From the IMG/VR virus record IMGVR_UViG_3300031566_005779, positions 1 to 31,063 of that record: a stretch of 31,063 nucleotides of DNA; one strand, 5' to 3'. Under the pieces are notes generated by a model. It had not been told where the DNA came from. It did no database searches and saw only the letters and a list, made by a program, of their open reading frames with translations. Of this stretch, positions 8,665 to 17,063 are shown piece after piece. The translations under genes were made by a program, and so were the position numbers. This stretch comes from a virus. How positions within the stretch are numbered: position 1 is the first letter of the stretch; each line of letters starts with the position of its first letter.

Positions 8665-10868
8665 TAACGTAAGTTCTTATATGGTGATCTTCTCTTATTA
8701 TTTCCTGCGGGTAGCCTTCCCTTTCCAATATTACGGAAAGCGCTACTCTTTAATTTAAACAAATCTGGTGACTTTTCCAAGTCTTTTCCATTCTCATTTT
8801 CTACACGCTTCATGTAACCACGGTTAGCCTGTTGTATTTTAGCAAAGGCCACTAATGAAGCTAAACTAACTAATCTATCCACATTGACACCATTCCTATA
8901 AGCTTCCATTTCTAACATAGCCATCCTATCGGGGATACGTGAGATACCATAAGTTTTGTGAACTATAGTACCATCTTCTAATGTTTTAGTATCAATTACT
9001 TCTTTAACCCATTCAATTAAATAATTAAGTAGGTGTGTTTTAAATATAGTACCGACATTTCTCCAACCGTAGTCCTGATATGAAGATTTATTAGCCTGTA
9101 ACTCTTTCAAGAAAACTACCTGATCCTTCGGCACTAGGTATTTCTGTTTACGCTCAGCTATCATATACTGAATAAACAATGAAATATTATTCTCAATTAA
9201 TGTCCAAGAGTTATACCATTCAATAAGCAACCTTAGCTTGAGATGCGTTTCATTCAAATCATCAAATCTACCACACCAAGCAGCAACAATCTTATCACCT
9301 TCTATAAAATTTTCTGGACCATTTTCCGTAATCCTAGTTACTTCCACAGGATTCTTATAAATATAAATAGAACATAATGATTCTGAAGTTATGGTTTTAC
9401 CTTCACCAACAGGGTCAATTGAACCATAATAAGTTCCCCATGCTGCATCTTTATCAGGTCTTTCCCATACCACAATAGAACCAGTTTTATCTTCCAACTT
9501 AGGATTTACTGGAAATTCTCTAATTTCCATCTTAGTAGTCTTCTTTACAACAATACTACCCTCAAGGTCTTCAGCTAAGTCAATTAACTCATATGGATAT
9601 TCTTTCGCATCTATTCTTCTTTTCTGATCCCCCACTAAATTTTGCGGAAACTTGGATTCATCTCTATACGCAAATGCCTCTTTAATATTTCTAGGATGCT
9701 GAGATATTCTCAATTGATATAGTTCAGGTTTTAACTCGCGCTTCCATTTTTCAAAAGTAGCGTCTAATGCGGCTAAAGCTTCTTCTGGTTTAGAGTTACC
9801 AAACTCATCAATATACGGTGGCATACCCCACTGTTCTGGAATAAACAAACCGCTTTCACCAACAACGCCTGTTTCATCCAACAAGTTAGTTGTTACAGGT
9901 TCAATACCATTTTCTTTAGGGAACATGGTAAGTTCTTTTAATGGCTCACATTCAGTCAACTTACCAACAGATCCAGCAGCTAAAAATAATCCTGTAGTAA
10001 TTTCCCCAGCATTTAATGCGGGACGGATAAACTCAAACGTCATATCTAAAGTTGGCGCAATTCCAGCCTCTTCATAAAAGAATAATTTACACGGTCCCCC
10101 AACACCTTTTGTAGGAGTTTGCTCAAAGGACATTCCTAATAACCTCCCTTTATTACCAACCTTTTTAGTCCTTCCATTCTGAGTCACCTCAATCATTTGC
10201 TGCCAGTTCTTAACCTTTTCAGGATTCATAGGACGATACCAAGCAGTATTTGCATTTAAGAAATCCTTATACTCATCAAGAAATCCCCAAGTACCTTCCA
10301 TATCAATATGCCTACTTTCGGATGCACCCATCTTTAAAGTAACCCCTCTTTCAAACCACAATTGATTAATCATTTTAGCAGCATGGAAATAAGAAGATGC
10401 AATCTGTCTTTTTTTAAGTATTGAACCGTGATTGGAATGCAGTTCTGCTTTGAGTTCATAAAGAGCTATATGTAACTGCACATCCCAGACTTCAGCGAAA
10501 TCAAAGTCGTTTTTCATCTTATCAAAGATTGGTAAGAAATTGATCCACATATAGTAATCTCGTGGTAGATACCATTCTCTATCTTCACTCTTGTAGATAG
10601 CACCCATACGGCACTTTAGTTTTTCATCATCCCAATATTTTATAAAGTCACGGCTTCTATAAGGATGTAAACAATAAACATCTTCTTGTTCTCGGAATAT
10701 ACGAGCTTGCTTATTAAATTCTTTTGAAACTTCATCAAAACCATATTGACCAGGTTCTTTAAACTGACTTTCAATATATGTAGTGAATAACTCACGGGTA
10801 TGATAACTGGTAGTTGTCCATACGCCTTTTTCCCACGTAGGTATTTCTATGTAAGGCTTACTGGTCAT
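8664..10868 (-). CDS. terminase large subunit (TerL)
   Basis: The 734-aa DNA packaging motor: an N-terminal ATPase and a C-terminal RNase H-fold nuclease. The Walker A position reads KKRQIASSY (152-160) and lacks the usual GK[ST]; the lysine must come from the preceding KK. Walker B is KLFFYEEAG (261-269) with catalytic E266/E267, and the coupling motif is AAGS (297-300). Nuclease acidic residues are probably D485 (GSIDP), E559 (LIEN) and D664 (NVDRL). The start overlaps the upstream gene by 11 bases. Length, motif order and its position before the portal make this call firm despite the deviant P-loop. Confidence 0.92.
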   Translation of the reverse strand: MTSKPYIEIPTWEKGVWTTTSYHTRELFTTYIESQFKEPGQYGFDEVSKEFNKQARIFREQEDVYCLHPYRSRDFIKYWDDEKLKCRMGAIYKSEDREWYLPRDYYMWINFLPIFDKMKNDFDFAEVWDVQLHIALYELKAELHSNHGSILKKRQIASSYFHAAKMINQLWFERGVTLKMGASESRHIDMEGTWGFLDEYKDFLNANTAWYRPMNPEKVKNWQQMIEVTQNGRTKKVGNKGRLLGMSFEQTPTKGVGGPCKLFFYEEAGIAPTLDMTFEFIRPALNAGEITTGLFLAAGSVGKLTECEPLKELTMFPKENGIEPVTTNLLDETGVVGESGLFIPEQWGMPPYIDEFGNSKPEEALAALDATFEKWKRELKPELYQLRISQHPRNIKEAFAYRDESKFPQNLVGDQKRRIDAKEYPYELIDLAEDLEGSIVVKKTTKMEIREFPVNPKLEDKTGSIVVWERPDKDAAWGTYYGSIDPVGEGKTITSESLCSIYIYKNPVEVTRITENGPENFIEGDKIVAAWCGRFDDLNETHLKLRLLIEWYNSWTLIENNISLFIQYMIAERKQKYLVPKDQVVFLKELQANKSSYQDYGWRNVGTIFKTHLLNYLIEWVKEVIDTKTLEDGTIVHKTYGISRIPDRMAMLEMEAYRNGVNVDRLVSLASLVAFAKIQQANRGYMKRVENENGKDLEKSPDLFKLKSSAFRNIGKGRLPAGNNKRRSPYKNLR

Positions 10869-11367
10869 ATGCTAAATTTTGACTACCCCTAACATGAGCT
10901 TCTTGTTCTGCTTCAAGGTCTTTGGAAACACCCTTATAAGACTGTCGAATGTTATCAAAATCTTTAGCCATAGCTCTAATCTGTCCTATGTTACCATCTT
11001 TACCATCTGTAATAGGTGTATTACCCATATAAATAGCTATATGATCCATAGCTTTCTTTAAACCGGCATGTGCCCTAACACTAGGTGTTTCATACAATAA
11101 TTCAGCTTTTTCAAGAGCTGTAATGATTTCATCATCTTCTACTGAAAAACTAATCTGCAAATCTTCTATGATCTGTTCTTCTGTTTCGTCTTCAGGCCTA
11201 TTGAAATAAGGATTTTCTGGACTAGGACATTTCATATAGAAAATGTAAGCGTATACCTGCATGTAATTATCAGGATATTTATCCATAATAACTTTTAACC
11301 AAGGCAATGCATAGCAATGCTCTGTAGGTACAATAGTCTTGTTTTTTACGTCAAATAGTCTAATCAT
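10858..11367 (-). CDS. conserved packaging-module protein, possible small terminase
   Basis: A 169-aa protein directly upstream of TerL, overlapping it by 11 bases and overlapping the nuclease gene before it by ATGA. It has a hydrophobic aromatic N-terminal half (ALPWLKVIMDKYPDNYMQVY), an acidic middle and a helical C-terminus. I do not recognise a domain. The small terminase subunit, which recognises DNA and feeds TerL, is commonly encoded here, so that is the main guess. No clear DNA-binding helix-turn-helix is visible, so it may instead be one of the uncharacterised conserved proteins next to TerL in crAss-like phages. Confidence 0.4.
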   Translation of the reverse strand: MIRLFDVKNKTIVPTEHCYALPWLKVIMDKYPDNYMQVYAYIFYMKCPSPENPYFNRPEDETEEQIIEDLQISFSVEDDEIITALEKAELLYETPSVRAHAGLKKAMDHIAIYMGNTPITDGKDGNIGQIRAMAKDFDNIRQSYKGVSKDLEAEQEAHVRGSQNLAYDQ

Positions 11368-12206
11368 TTTTTCTTAGCTTTGATTTCTTCAGGATGCATT
11401 TTGATATACTTAAGCATTGCCTGAACTTCACGTTTTAAGTACGGTAACTCATAAGGAGTTACTGATTTTACAATAGGATCGCCAACTGGATCTAATGCAG
11501 TAACGGGATAACCATGTTCATCAACAGAAGCTTTCTCAAATTCTATATGATGTATTTGCATTTTACCCGGCTTAAGATTATGATTATGCTTCAACATAAT
11601 ATACATATACACACTTAGTTGTAAAGCATAATGATTAAAATTACAATCTTCCAAGTGAGATAAAGGACCCAACATCATCTGAGTAACACCATCCCAACTA
11701 GTAAAAGCTTTAGTTTTAATTTCTTTATTGGTTTTATAGTCATATAAGTCAATAACATCCTGCAGTACTTCTACCCTATCTGCTTGACCACATACACCAG
11801 CTGACTTAAGATAAACCATATGTTCAGGATAAATACCTGAAACAAGTGTTTGATCAGGCGCTATCTTTACACCATCTTGTTCTATAGGGTTAACAATAGG
11901 TAATTCCAAACCAGAACGTTCTAACGAATCACACATCAACAATTCAGCTTCACGTTGATCATGATACCAACTACCCAAATTAACAGCTCTATTGGTTTCA
12001 CCATTCCATACTTTAATGATTTCTTCGGGAGACATCCCATACCATTTACCATTTTTATTCTTTGATGCCTTTTCAGCTATTGCCTCTTGGTCAAATGGTT
12101 TCTTGAATAATCCTACTAAACTAGTCACACTAAGCCAGTCAATTTTATTTACCTCATCCTCTGTGCTTTCGTATTTATGCGTTTCCGCTGTGAACGTTAT
12201 TGCCAT
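11364..12206 (-). CDS. PD-(D/E)XK nuclease (Cas4/RecB-like)
   Basis: A 280-aa nuclease of the PD-(D/E)XK superfamily with the motifs of the Cas4/RecB-nuclease branch in order: the helical GSWYH (78-82), an acidic residue near E128, D143 in GQADRVEV, D156-Y-K158 in LYDYKTN and Q196-L-S-V-Y200. No cluster of cysteines for an iron-sulphur centre is present, unlike true Cas4. It sits in the packaging operon immediately before the TerL pair, where crAss-like phages commonly carry such a gene. Plausible roles are processing of replicated concatemers or recombination intermediates. Family confidence is high; the exact job is not known. Confidence 0.82.
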   Translation of the reverse strand: MAITFTAETHKYESTEDEVNKIDWLSVTSLVGLFKKPFDQEAIAEKASKNKNGKWYGMSPEEIIKVWNGETNRAVNLGSWYHDQREAELLMCDSLERSGLELPIVNPIEQDGVKIAPDQTLVSGIYPEHMVYLKSAGVCGQADRVEVLQDVIDLYDYKTNKEIKTKAFTSWDGVTQMMLGPLSHLEDCNFNHYALQLSVYMYIMLKHNHNLKPGKMQIHHIEFEKASVDEHGYPVTALDPVGDPIVKSVTPYELPYLKREVQAMLKYIKMHPEEIKAKKK

Positions 12207-12432
12207 TTTGATTTGATTTTTTGGTTTGCATTATTGTTATTGCTAATTCAAAGTTTTCATTATCCGGTGAATTAATCATATCTACTAAAGAATTTCGCTC
12301 ATGCTCAGTGATTTGATTCACTTCAGCCATCCAACCCAAGTAATCAACTATATTGCGCTTATGCAATCTTAGAAGATACCAGTTAGGCGTGAGATCCTTA
12401 ATTTCAATATCTATATTAAAATCAACATTCAT
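12175..12432 (-). CDS. hypothetical protein, 85 aa
   Basis: A small soluble protein with a beta-then-helix look (DFNIDIEIKDLTPNWYLLRL, then two helices). It overlaps the nuclease gene by 32 bases and the zinc-protein gene by ATGA, so it is translated as part of a compact cassette. No family is recognised. The overlap in two frames and normal composition favour a real gene. Confidence 0.6.
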   Translation of the reverse strand: MNVDFNIDIEIKDLTPNWYLLRLHKRNIVDYLGWMAEVNQITEHERNSLVDMINSPDNENFELAITIMQTKKSNQNGNNVHSGNA

Positions 12433-12743
12433 TCATTAATATTAAGTGCATCCTCTTCCTCCTGAGAAAGGAGAGCATGCCATTTTGGGTTTTCTTCATC
12501 ACCACAGCTAGAAGAAAGAGATCTTATTTTAAATTTTTCAGAGCAGCCGCATTTGCTGCAACAGGGTTGAGTACCAGGCACTAGACAAGAAGTACCTTCT
12601 TTATCTTGAAATGGACATGTGTCACAAATAGCCTTTCTCTCAGCTGCTATCTGCTCTACGTGTTCCGCCTTAAACACAGAATTCTGAATACCTTCCAGAA
12701 TTGCTGCACGATTACTCCATATTTGGTTTAGCTTTCCTTTCAT
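12429..12743 (-). CDS. zinc-binding protein with C-terminal cysteine cluster
   Basis: A 104-aa protein. An N-terminal helix is followed by eight cysteines: C40 and C43 (ICDTCP), C53, C61-C62, C65 and C67 (CCSKCGC) and C80 before a PKW motif. The pattern CxxC ... CxxCxC ... C suggests one or two zinc sites, as in small zinc ribbons common in Bacteroidota phages. It follows the IHF-like gene with a 32-base overlap. A role in DNA or terminase binding is plausible from the context, but the sequence shows only metal binding. Confidence 0.6.
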   Translation of the reverse strand: MKGKLNQIWSNRAAILEGIQNSVFKAEHVEQIAAERKAICDTCPFQDKEGTSCLVPGTQPCCSKCGCSEKFKIRSLSSSCGDEENPKWHALLSQEEEDALNINE

Positions 12744-13098
12744 TTTTGAGTTGAATAAATTCTGCTTTCCTAACCCGTTCCGCTAAAATCTGCTTCTGCA
12801 GACCTTTCACTCTCTCCAACTTTACCGTCAGGTTCTCTTGAAGAGTACGTTGATTAAACGTCTCAGGTTTCAGGACTTCTAAATGTTTCTGATACTTAGC
12901 CGCTAACTTAGGTAACTCACCCGGTTTCGCTTTAAAGGAACCTAGATTCTCTACCTGAATATTGGGACCTTTCATCTCAACTAGACTTTTACGTACAGCT
13001 GAGTAAAAAAAACTTACAACATCCTCTACAAGTTCTACTGGACATTCCAATTTATCAGCAGTGGGTTGTATGAAATGTTTACTACTTTTGGGCAACAT
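12712..13098 (-). CDS. IHF/HU-fold DNA-binding protein
   Basis: A 128-aa protein whose first 65 residues match the HU/IHF plan: an N-terminal helical pair (VELVEDVVSFFYSAVRKSL) and the beta segment IQVENLGSFKAKPG (47-60), equivalent to the V-x-L-x-G-F-G-x-F-x-x-R motif of HU. The long beta-arm of true IHF is missing or short; instead a basic helical C-terminus (80-128) follows. IHF-like genes upstream of terminase are a conserved feature of crAss-like phages. It may bend DNA for packaging or replication. It overlaps its neighbours by 17 and 32 bases. Confidence 0.65.
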   Translation of the reverse strand: MLPKSSKHFIQPTADKLECPVELVEDVVSFFYSAVRKSLVEMKGPNIQVENLGSFKAKPGELPKLAAKYQKHLEVLKPETFNQRTLQENLTVKLERVKGLQKQILAERVRKAEFIQLKNERKAKPNME

Positions 13099-13456
13099 AA
13101 CCTATCTTATAATCTAATATTATAGTACCTTCAGTTTGAATTTTAAAAGAAGGATTTAACTTTACCTTCTTCCGATTACTCCCTTTAATACCTTTCTTTA
13201 ATATTAACTTAGACTTAGCTGCTTTGTTTAAAAAATTACGTACTGTCTGAGAATTAGAAAAAACCTTCTCATCAACAATAGAATTACAAAAATCAGCCAT
13301 ATCATATTCACCATAAGCACCCAATAAAGCAAGACAGTCAAGTTCAGCATTAGTTATGTGAACATGGTTAATGAAACATTCAGTTATCAATTGATACTTA
13401 ATAATGTCTCTGTGACCCATCCTCACGCGTTTAGTTACTAAATTATTTTCTGACAT
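13082..13456 (-). CDS. winged-helix-like protein, probable DNA-binding
   Basis: A 124-aa basic protein. Residues about 38-100 have the pattern of a winged helix: helices over ELDCLALLGAYG and DMADFCNSIV, a candidate recognition helix at SQTVRNFLNKAAKSK, then a two-strand wing (LILKKGIKGSNRKKVKL). An AACCAACA box directly abuts the ATG. The position before the IHF-like gene in the packaging operon suggests a DNA-recognition role in packaging or late gene control. The domain call is by pattern only. Confidence 0.5.
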   Translation of the reverse strand: MSENNLVTKRVRMGHRDIIKYQLITECFINHVHITNAELDCLALLGAYGEYDMADFCNSIVDEKVFSNSQTVRNFLNKAAKSKLILKKGIKGSNRKKVKLNPSFKIQTEGTIILDYKIGYVAQK

Positions 13457-13477
13457 TGTTGGTTGGTTTAATTTGAT

Positions 13478-13957
13478 TTATTTACCGGTTTCTACATCAA
13501 TGTATTCAATAGTCACCTCTTCGCCTGCTTCAATTGCAGCTGCTATTTCTGGATAAAATCTTTTATATGCACTACCGCTAGCACTACCAACATCCTTATT
13601 AAAATCTAAGATATCATTTAGTAATAAACAACCCGCTGTGTGATCATCGGTATTACCGGTATGGATAAGGATATATTGAAAGGTCATTCCATCTTTTTCA
13701 ATTTTCCAATCAGGTGCATTATAGATACACAACATACCTTTATGCATGCTACCATATTTTGCAGCATATTTATTGTGATAACCACCTTCTTTACGCAAAC
13801 CTACTTTGTAAGTTCCATTAGGAATTCTAGTTTCACCTTTAACTTTAATAGCACGCTCTTCATCTTCAATAGCACCACACTTCAATATACCATTAATGTA
13901 AAATGCATCCATTGTAGTATCCCCATTGTCACCTAGTCTTAATACTTTAAGTTTCAT
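13478..13957 (-). CDS. DUF5675-family protein, possible cell-wall enzyme
   Basis: A 159-aa protein that fits the DUF5675 family: an N-terminal beta hairpin, the core TRIPNGTYKVGLR (43-55), HKGMLCI (72-78) and the signature HTGNTDDHTAGCLLL (99-113). The arrangement H99 ... G109-C110 resembles the His/Cys active site of L,D-transpeptidase (YkuD) folds, so a peptidoglycan-acting role such as lysis or entry has been a natural guess. No signal peptide is seen. It is the second gene of the packaging operon, three bases after the 111-aa gene. The family is fairly sure; the chemistry is not. Confidence 0.7.
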   Translation of the reverse strand: MKLKVLRLGDNGDTTMDAFYINGILKCGAIEDEERAIKVKGETRIPNGTYKVGLRKEGGYHNKYAAKYGSMHKGMLCIYNAPDWKIEKDGMTFQYILIHTGNTDDHTAGCLLLNDILDFNKDVGSASGSAYKRFYPEIAAAIEAGEEVTIEYIDVETGK

Positions 13958-13959
13958 AA

Positions 13960-14295
13960 TTAATCTTTTTTGAGTTTGCGTGGACCTTTATTAACTTCAT
14001 CTGATGGAGGTGTGTCCACTGGTGCCACCATATCAGGATTTTCGTTAGGTGCTGGTTGTTCCTGCTTATCATAAAAACGAGCACGCTGCATAATCATAGT
14101 AATTCTGCGTGTTTTACTTTCTTCTATATCAGCAAGTAATCTTTGGTATTCATCTTCCACCTTTAGAAAAGTGATTTCACCTTTCAAATGCTTTATAGCA
14201 TTCTCTCTGGCCTTTTTGTAGTCTTCAGGAGATAGTTCTTGTTGAGCATTTGGGTCAAGTGTTTTTTCCTGATCCATGTTTGGTTCGTTATCCAT
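13960..14295 (-). CDS. hypothetical acidic/proline-rich protein, 111 aa
   Basis: The first gene of the packaging/head operon. A longer frame with 18 extra N-terminal residues is open, but those codons overlap the promoter element and the AACCAACA box, and the hydrophobic extension looks unlike the rest, so the ATG at 14295 is chosen. The protein is highly charged with a central helical region (YKKARENAIKHLKGEITFLK) and a disordered proline-rich tail ending KGPRKLKKD. No family recognised. Confidence 0.6.
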   Translation of the reverse strand: MDNEPNMDQEKTLDPNAQQELSPEDYKKARENAIKHLKGEITFLKVEDEYQRLLADIEESKTRRITMIMQRARFYDKQEQPAPNENPDMVAPVDTPPSDEVNKGPRKLKKD

Positions 14296-14322
14296 CTTTA
14301 AATATTGTTGGTTTATAATAAA

Positions 14323-14353
14323 CAAATGTAATAAAAAATGTTTAAACATTAAA
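14323..14353 (-). promoter_or_regulatory. promoter of the packaging/head operon
   Basis: The minus strand reads TTTA, 19 bases, TACATTTG (14330-14323), close to the Bacteroidota consensus TTTG-N19-TAnnTTTG. The spacer contains the perfect 12-bp palindrome ATGTTTAAACAT (14338-14349), a possible operator. It lies just after the terminator at 14366-14399 and 28 bases before the chosen ATG. Confidence 0.65.
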
Positions 14354-14365
14354 TAGTTTATGGAG

Positions 14366-14399
14366 CAAAAAAAAGCATCACCTAATTAGATGATGCTTT
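14366..14399 (-). terminator. terminator of the tail/lysis operon
   Basis: A nine-pair stem AAAGCATCA / TGATGCTTT (14372-14380 and 14391-14399) with a ten-base loop is followed on the minus strand by eight T. It lies 18 bases after the stop of the 621-aa gene, separating the tail and packaging operons. Confidence 0.85.
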
Positions 14400-14416
14400 C
14401 TTTAAATAGTTTATGA

Positions 14417-16282
14417 TTAACAATCCTTACAGCGATCTTCCTTTACAACAGCATAAGGAGAAGCTGGTCTATTAAATGCTAACTGTGTAGTTACTGCAGG
14501 GAAAGTACTACGTAAAAGTAAACTTCCTGTATCAGTATCAATACACTCAGGTTTTTCACATTTACACTTAGGTACACATTCATTACCAGCACTCACTGCT
14601 TTTAAATAACCAATAAAATTACCATTAGCTCTTTCTGCAGGAACAACAATGCTATTGTAAGCATTTACGTAATCGGTATCCGTTACATAGTTTCCACCAT
14701 AATTAGTACCACTATAAGGAGCGATTAATTCAGTAACTTGATTAGCTGGACCAATCTGAACAGTTCCACCAAATGAGTCTGTAGATTCTTTAGCTGTTGC
14801 TGTAGCAAATCCTGAAGTCAAACAGTTCTGCCATTCCGGACAAGGTTGCCCAGGTTCATCACAACAACCGTCATGACCAATAGAAATAAATAGTCCTGTG
14901 CCTAAAACAACAAGGTCTGTGATTCGTTGTATCTCAGCATTAGCTTCTGGACATGGACGTTCATTACCTTGTGCATCTAAGCAGTTACGTACTACATTAA
15001 CAGCATGAGCAAAATCATAAGCAAAACCCAATGTTGCAGGATCTACTAAAACTCCGTTTACTTGGTAATAAAACAAATGAGAGTCTGTTCCGTCATATAA
15101 TACAAAATATTTACCCGCTAGATCCCGTATGCTAGAATACAAGTAGTCAATAGCTGTTATTTCTCTTTTACCACTTGCTGGAACATAAGGCACATAATCA
15201 AATAACCAACCCGGTGCTGAAGTAGCTGGAGTACTAAAATCAAAAGTACCCATTACTGACTCACTTGATGCAGCATTTATAGTAACCACATTATTGATTC
15301 GTGTAACAGCCCCTAAGAAAGTATCTGCCGCAGCTCCCAATTGAGCTTCTAATTCTTGAGAAAATTTAACACCGTTATCGGTATTAGTCATGGTTACTTC
15401 AACATAATGATCTGTTACACCACCTATAGGTGCAACCACTGGCTGAATATAACCATTACCTATCGGATTAATCCAAACAATATTTCTGTAAGTTAATGTA
15501 CCATATACAGTAAAATAAGGAGCCTCTGTTCCTGGTGATACATCTGGAGTTAAACCACCTGATGTAATAACAGTTGTTGCAAACTTCTCAGGTACAGCAG
15601 AACCATCACGTACAGTTCTAACATCTAAACCACTTACTCTATAACCGGTTCTATATGTTCCACCTAATAAAGTTTCTACAAAAGAACCATAATAACCTTC
15701 ATTATAAGTCACACTAAAGAAATTCAAGAAGTCAACATTTGCATAAAAAACATCAACCATTTGATTAAAGAATACGTAACTATTAGGTAAATCCATATTC
15801 ATTCCACCAATTTGTAATTCAAATGCAGATAGTGTTGGTGTAAATGGATTTGGCATATTTGCAAATGCAGCAAAATCTGTAAGTATTTGTTTAGCTGGTG
15901 TAGGTGGTGATGTACGTGCAGTTGCCGATCCACCATCGCTAGGACACTTAGGACAACAACTACTGGCTGAACCTACGTGATTCTTACACCATCCACAGTT
16001 ATTACCACTATTAGTTGTTGATGGACAACAACACACATCATAATTTTGACTTTCCAATGGAGTATAACCACCATTCCAGTTTTCCAATCTATTTTTCAAA
16101 ATAGCTGCGGCAACTAATGCTTCAAATGGGTTCACTAAATTAGGGTTAATCCAATTAGCAGCACGAGTTCTACCACCAGTTCGTAAACGAGTAGGATCAT
16201 TCAAATGCTCAATAAGCGGTATAATATATCCTGCGTAAGGATTATTTTTTAATAGTATTCTTAAGTTAGTTATCTCTGACAT
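14417..16282 (-). CDS. cysteine-rich virion/tail protein
   Basis: A 621-aa protein, last in the tail operon. Residues 1-75 are helical. A cysteine cluster at 84-113 (C84-C86, C96, C99, C109, C110, C113) is followed by a beta-rich body, two more cysteine groups near GCCDEPGQPCPEWQNC and VPKCKCEKPEC, and a CKDC end. No signal peptide is seen. The size, beta-rich repeats and location beside spike and fibre genes point to a tail or adhesin protein. The cysteines may bind zinc or form disulphides after release from the cell. I know no family with this layout. Confidence 0.5.
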   Translation of the reverse strand: MSEITNLRILLKNNPYAGYIIPLIEHLNDPTRLRTGGRTRAANWINPNLVNPFEALVAAAILKNRLENWNGGYTPLESQNYDVCCCPSTTNSGNNCGWCKNHVGSASSCCPKCPSDGGSATARTSPPTPAKQILTDFAAFANMPNPFTPTLSAFELQIGGMNMDLPNSYVFFNQMVDVFYANVDFLNFFSVTYNEGYYGSFVETLLGGTYRTGYRVSGLDVRTVRDGSAVPEKFATTVITSGGLTPDVSPGTEAPYFTVYGTLTYRNIVWINPIGNGYIQPVVAPIGGVTDHYVEVTMTNTDNGVKFSQELEAQLGAAADTFLGAVTRINNVVTINAASSESVMGTFDFSTPATSAPGWLFDYVPYVPASGKREITAIDYLYSSIRDLAGKYFVLYDGTDSHLFYYQVNGVLVDPATLGFAYDFAHAVNVVRNCLDAQGNERPCPEANAEIQRITDLVVLGTGLFISIGHDGCCDEPGQPCPEWQNCLTSGFATATAKESTDSFGGTVQIGPANQVTELIAPYSGTNYGGNYVTDTDYVNAYNSIVVPAERANGNFIGYLKAVSAGNECVPKCKCEKPECIDTDTGSLLLRSTFPAVTTQLAFNRPASPYAVVKEDRCKDC

Positions 16283-16293
16283 GATTATTAGAT

Positions 16294-16722
16294 TTAATTC
16301 TTTTTAATATATTTTAATACAGCCCCAAATTCAGGACTATATGGATTAACATTTCTTTTACCTAGATAAGCCCATTTAGCCCACATAAGCCAATATAACC
16401 TGACAGCAAGGTATCTACGTTTAGCTTTACCTTCAGTCAATCCTTCTTTATGCATTAACCAAAGAAACACATAATCTGCATCTTTACCACCTTGCCCAGT
16501 AATCCACAAATAATCATGGATAAAACAACTCAAACAAGGATGATATACATCTTGTACCAAAGTACAACCATCATACTGAACTAGCGGATCCCACCTCTCA
16601 TCTAATAAAGCAACTTCTATTAATGATTTAATTGGTAAACCCATATCATAAACATTAGCCAGATTTTTCAGATGTGAACTGAAATCTGACTTAGTCCAAT
16701 TGATATAAGGTGTATAATTCAT
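16294..16722 (-). CDS. DUF1353-like / phospholipase A2-like protein
   Basis: A 142-aa protein with DGC (51-53), then CLSCFIHDYL (63-72) and KDADYVFLWLM (80-90). The C-x-x-C-x-x-H-D dyad after a DGC turn resembles the calcium loop and catalytic His-Asp of phospholipase A2, while HDYL followed by AD-x-x-F-x-x-x-M and a later RRYLAVRLYW is the DUF1353 pattern seen in phage tail regions. The C-terminal part is unusually rich in tryptophan and tyrosine (WLMWAKWAYL). It could act on host membranes in entry or lysis. It overlaps the upstream gene by TAATG. The family link is tentative. Confidence 0.45.
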   Translation of the reverse strand: MNYTPYINWTKSDFSSHLKNLANVYDMGLPIKSLIEVALLDERWDPLVQYDGCTLVQDVYHPCLSCFIHDYLWITGQGGKDADYVFLWLMHKEGLTEGKAKRRYLAVRLYWLMWAKWAYLGKRNVNPYSPEFGAVLKYIKKN

Positions 16723-17057
16723 TATAAGCTATTGGCCATATTAATAAATGCAGTCATAGCATCTTGTGCTGGTTGACTCATTGCTGCAAAATCAGTAACA
16801 TCTGTATCATAATCAGCAGCATCTATATCAGCATCTTCTACAGCAAATAGAATATCTAAATTAGCTGAAGTATTAGTTATAGGCTTCGCTAAAGTTCTAT
16901 TTCCAAACTCTGTCTTTAGAGCATTAACTAAATCATCAAATATAGTTTGATTAGCTGGTGCTAATTCACTATGTACTATGATTTCACTATTAGTGTCAGT
17001 CATGTATGCACATTGTCTGAAGCCCGGTTGTTTTGTTAATTCTAAATTTGTATTCAT
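16722..17057 (-). CDS. hypothetical protein, 111 aa
   Basis: A small acidic protein with an N-terminal beta part and a helical, Asp/Ala-rich C-terminal half (DADIDAADYDTDVTDFAAM). It is encoded six bases after the beta-helix spike and overlaps the phospholipase-like gene by TAATG. No family recognised; position suggests a small tail component or spike chaperone. Confidence 0.55.
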   Translation of the reverse strand: MNTNLELTKQPGFRQCAYMTDTNSEIIVHSELAPANQTIFDDLVNALKTEFGNRTLAKPITNTSANLDILFAVEDADIDAADYDTDVTDFAAMSQPAQDAMTAFINMANSL

Positions 17058-17063
17058 ATCTTA

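Noticed and set aside
13640-13936. Plus-strand frame of 98 codons opposite the DUF5675 gene
   Set aside because: It mirrors the real gene on the other strand and encodes a Phe/Ile/Thr-rich string with no domain.
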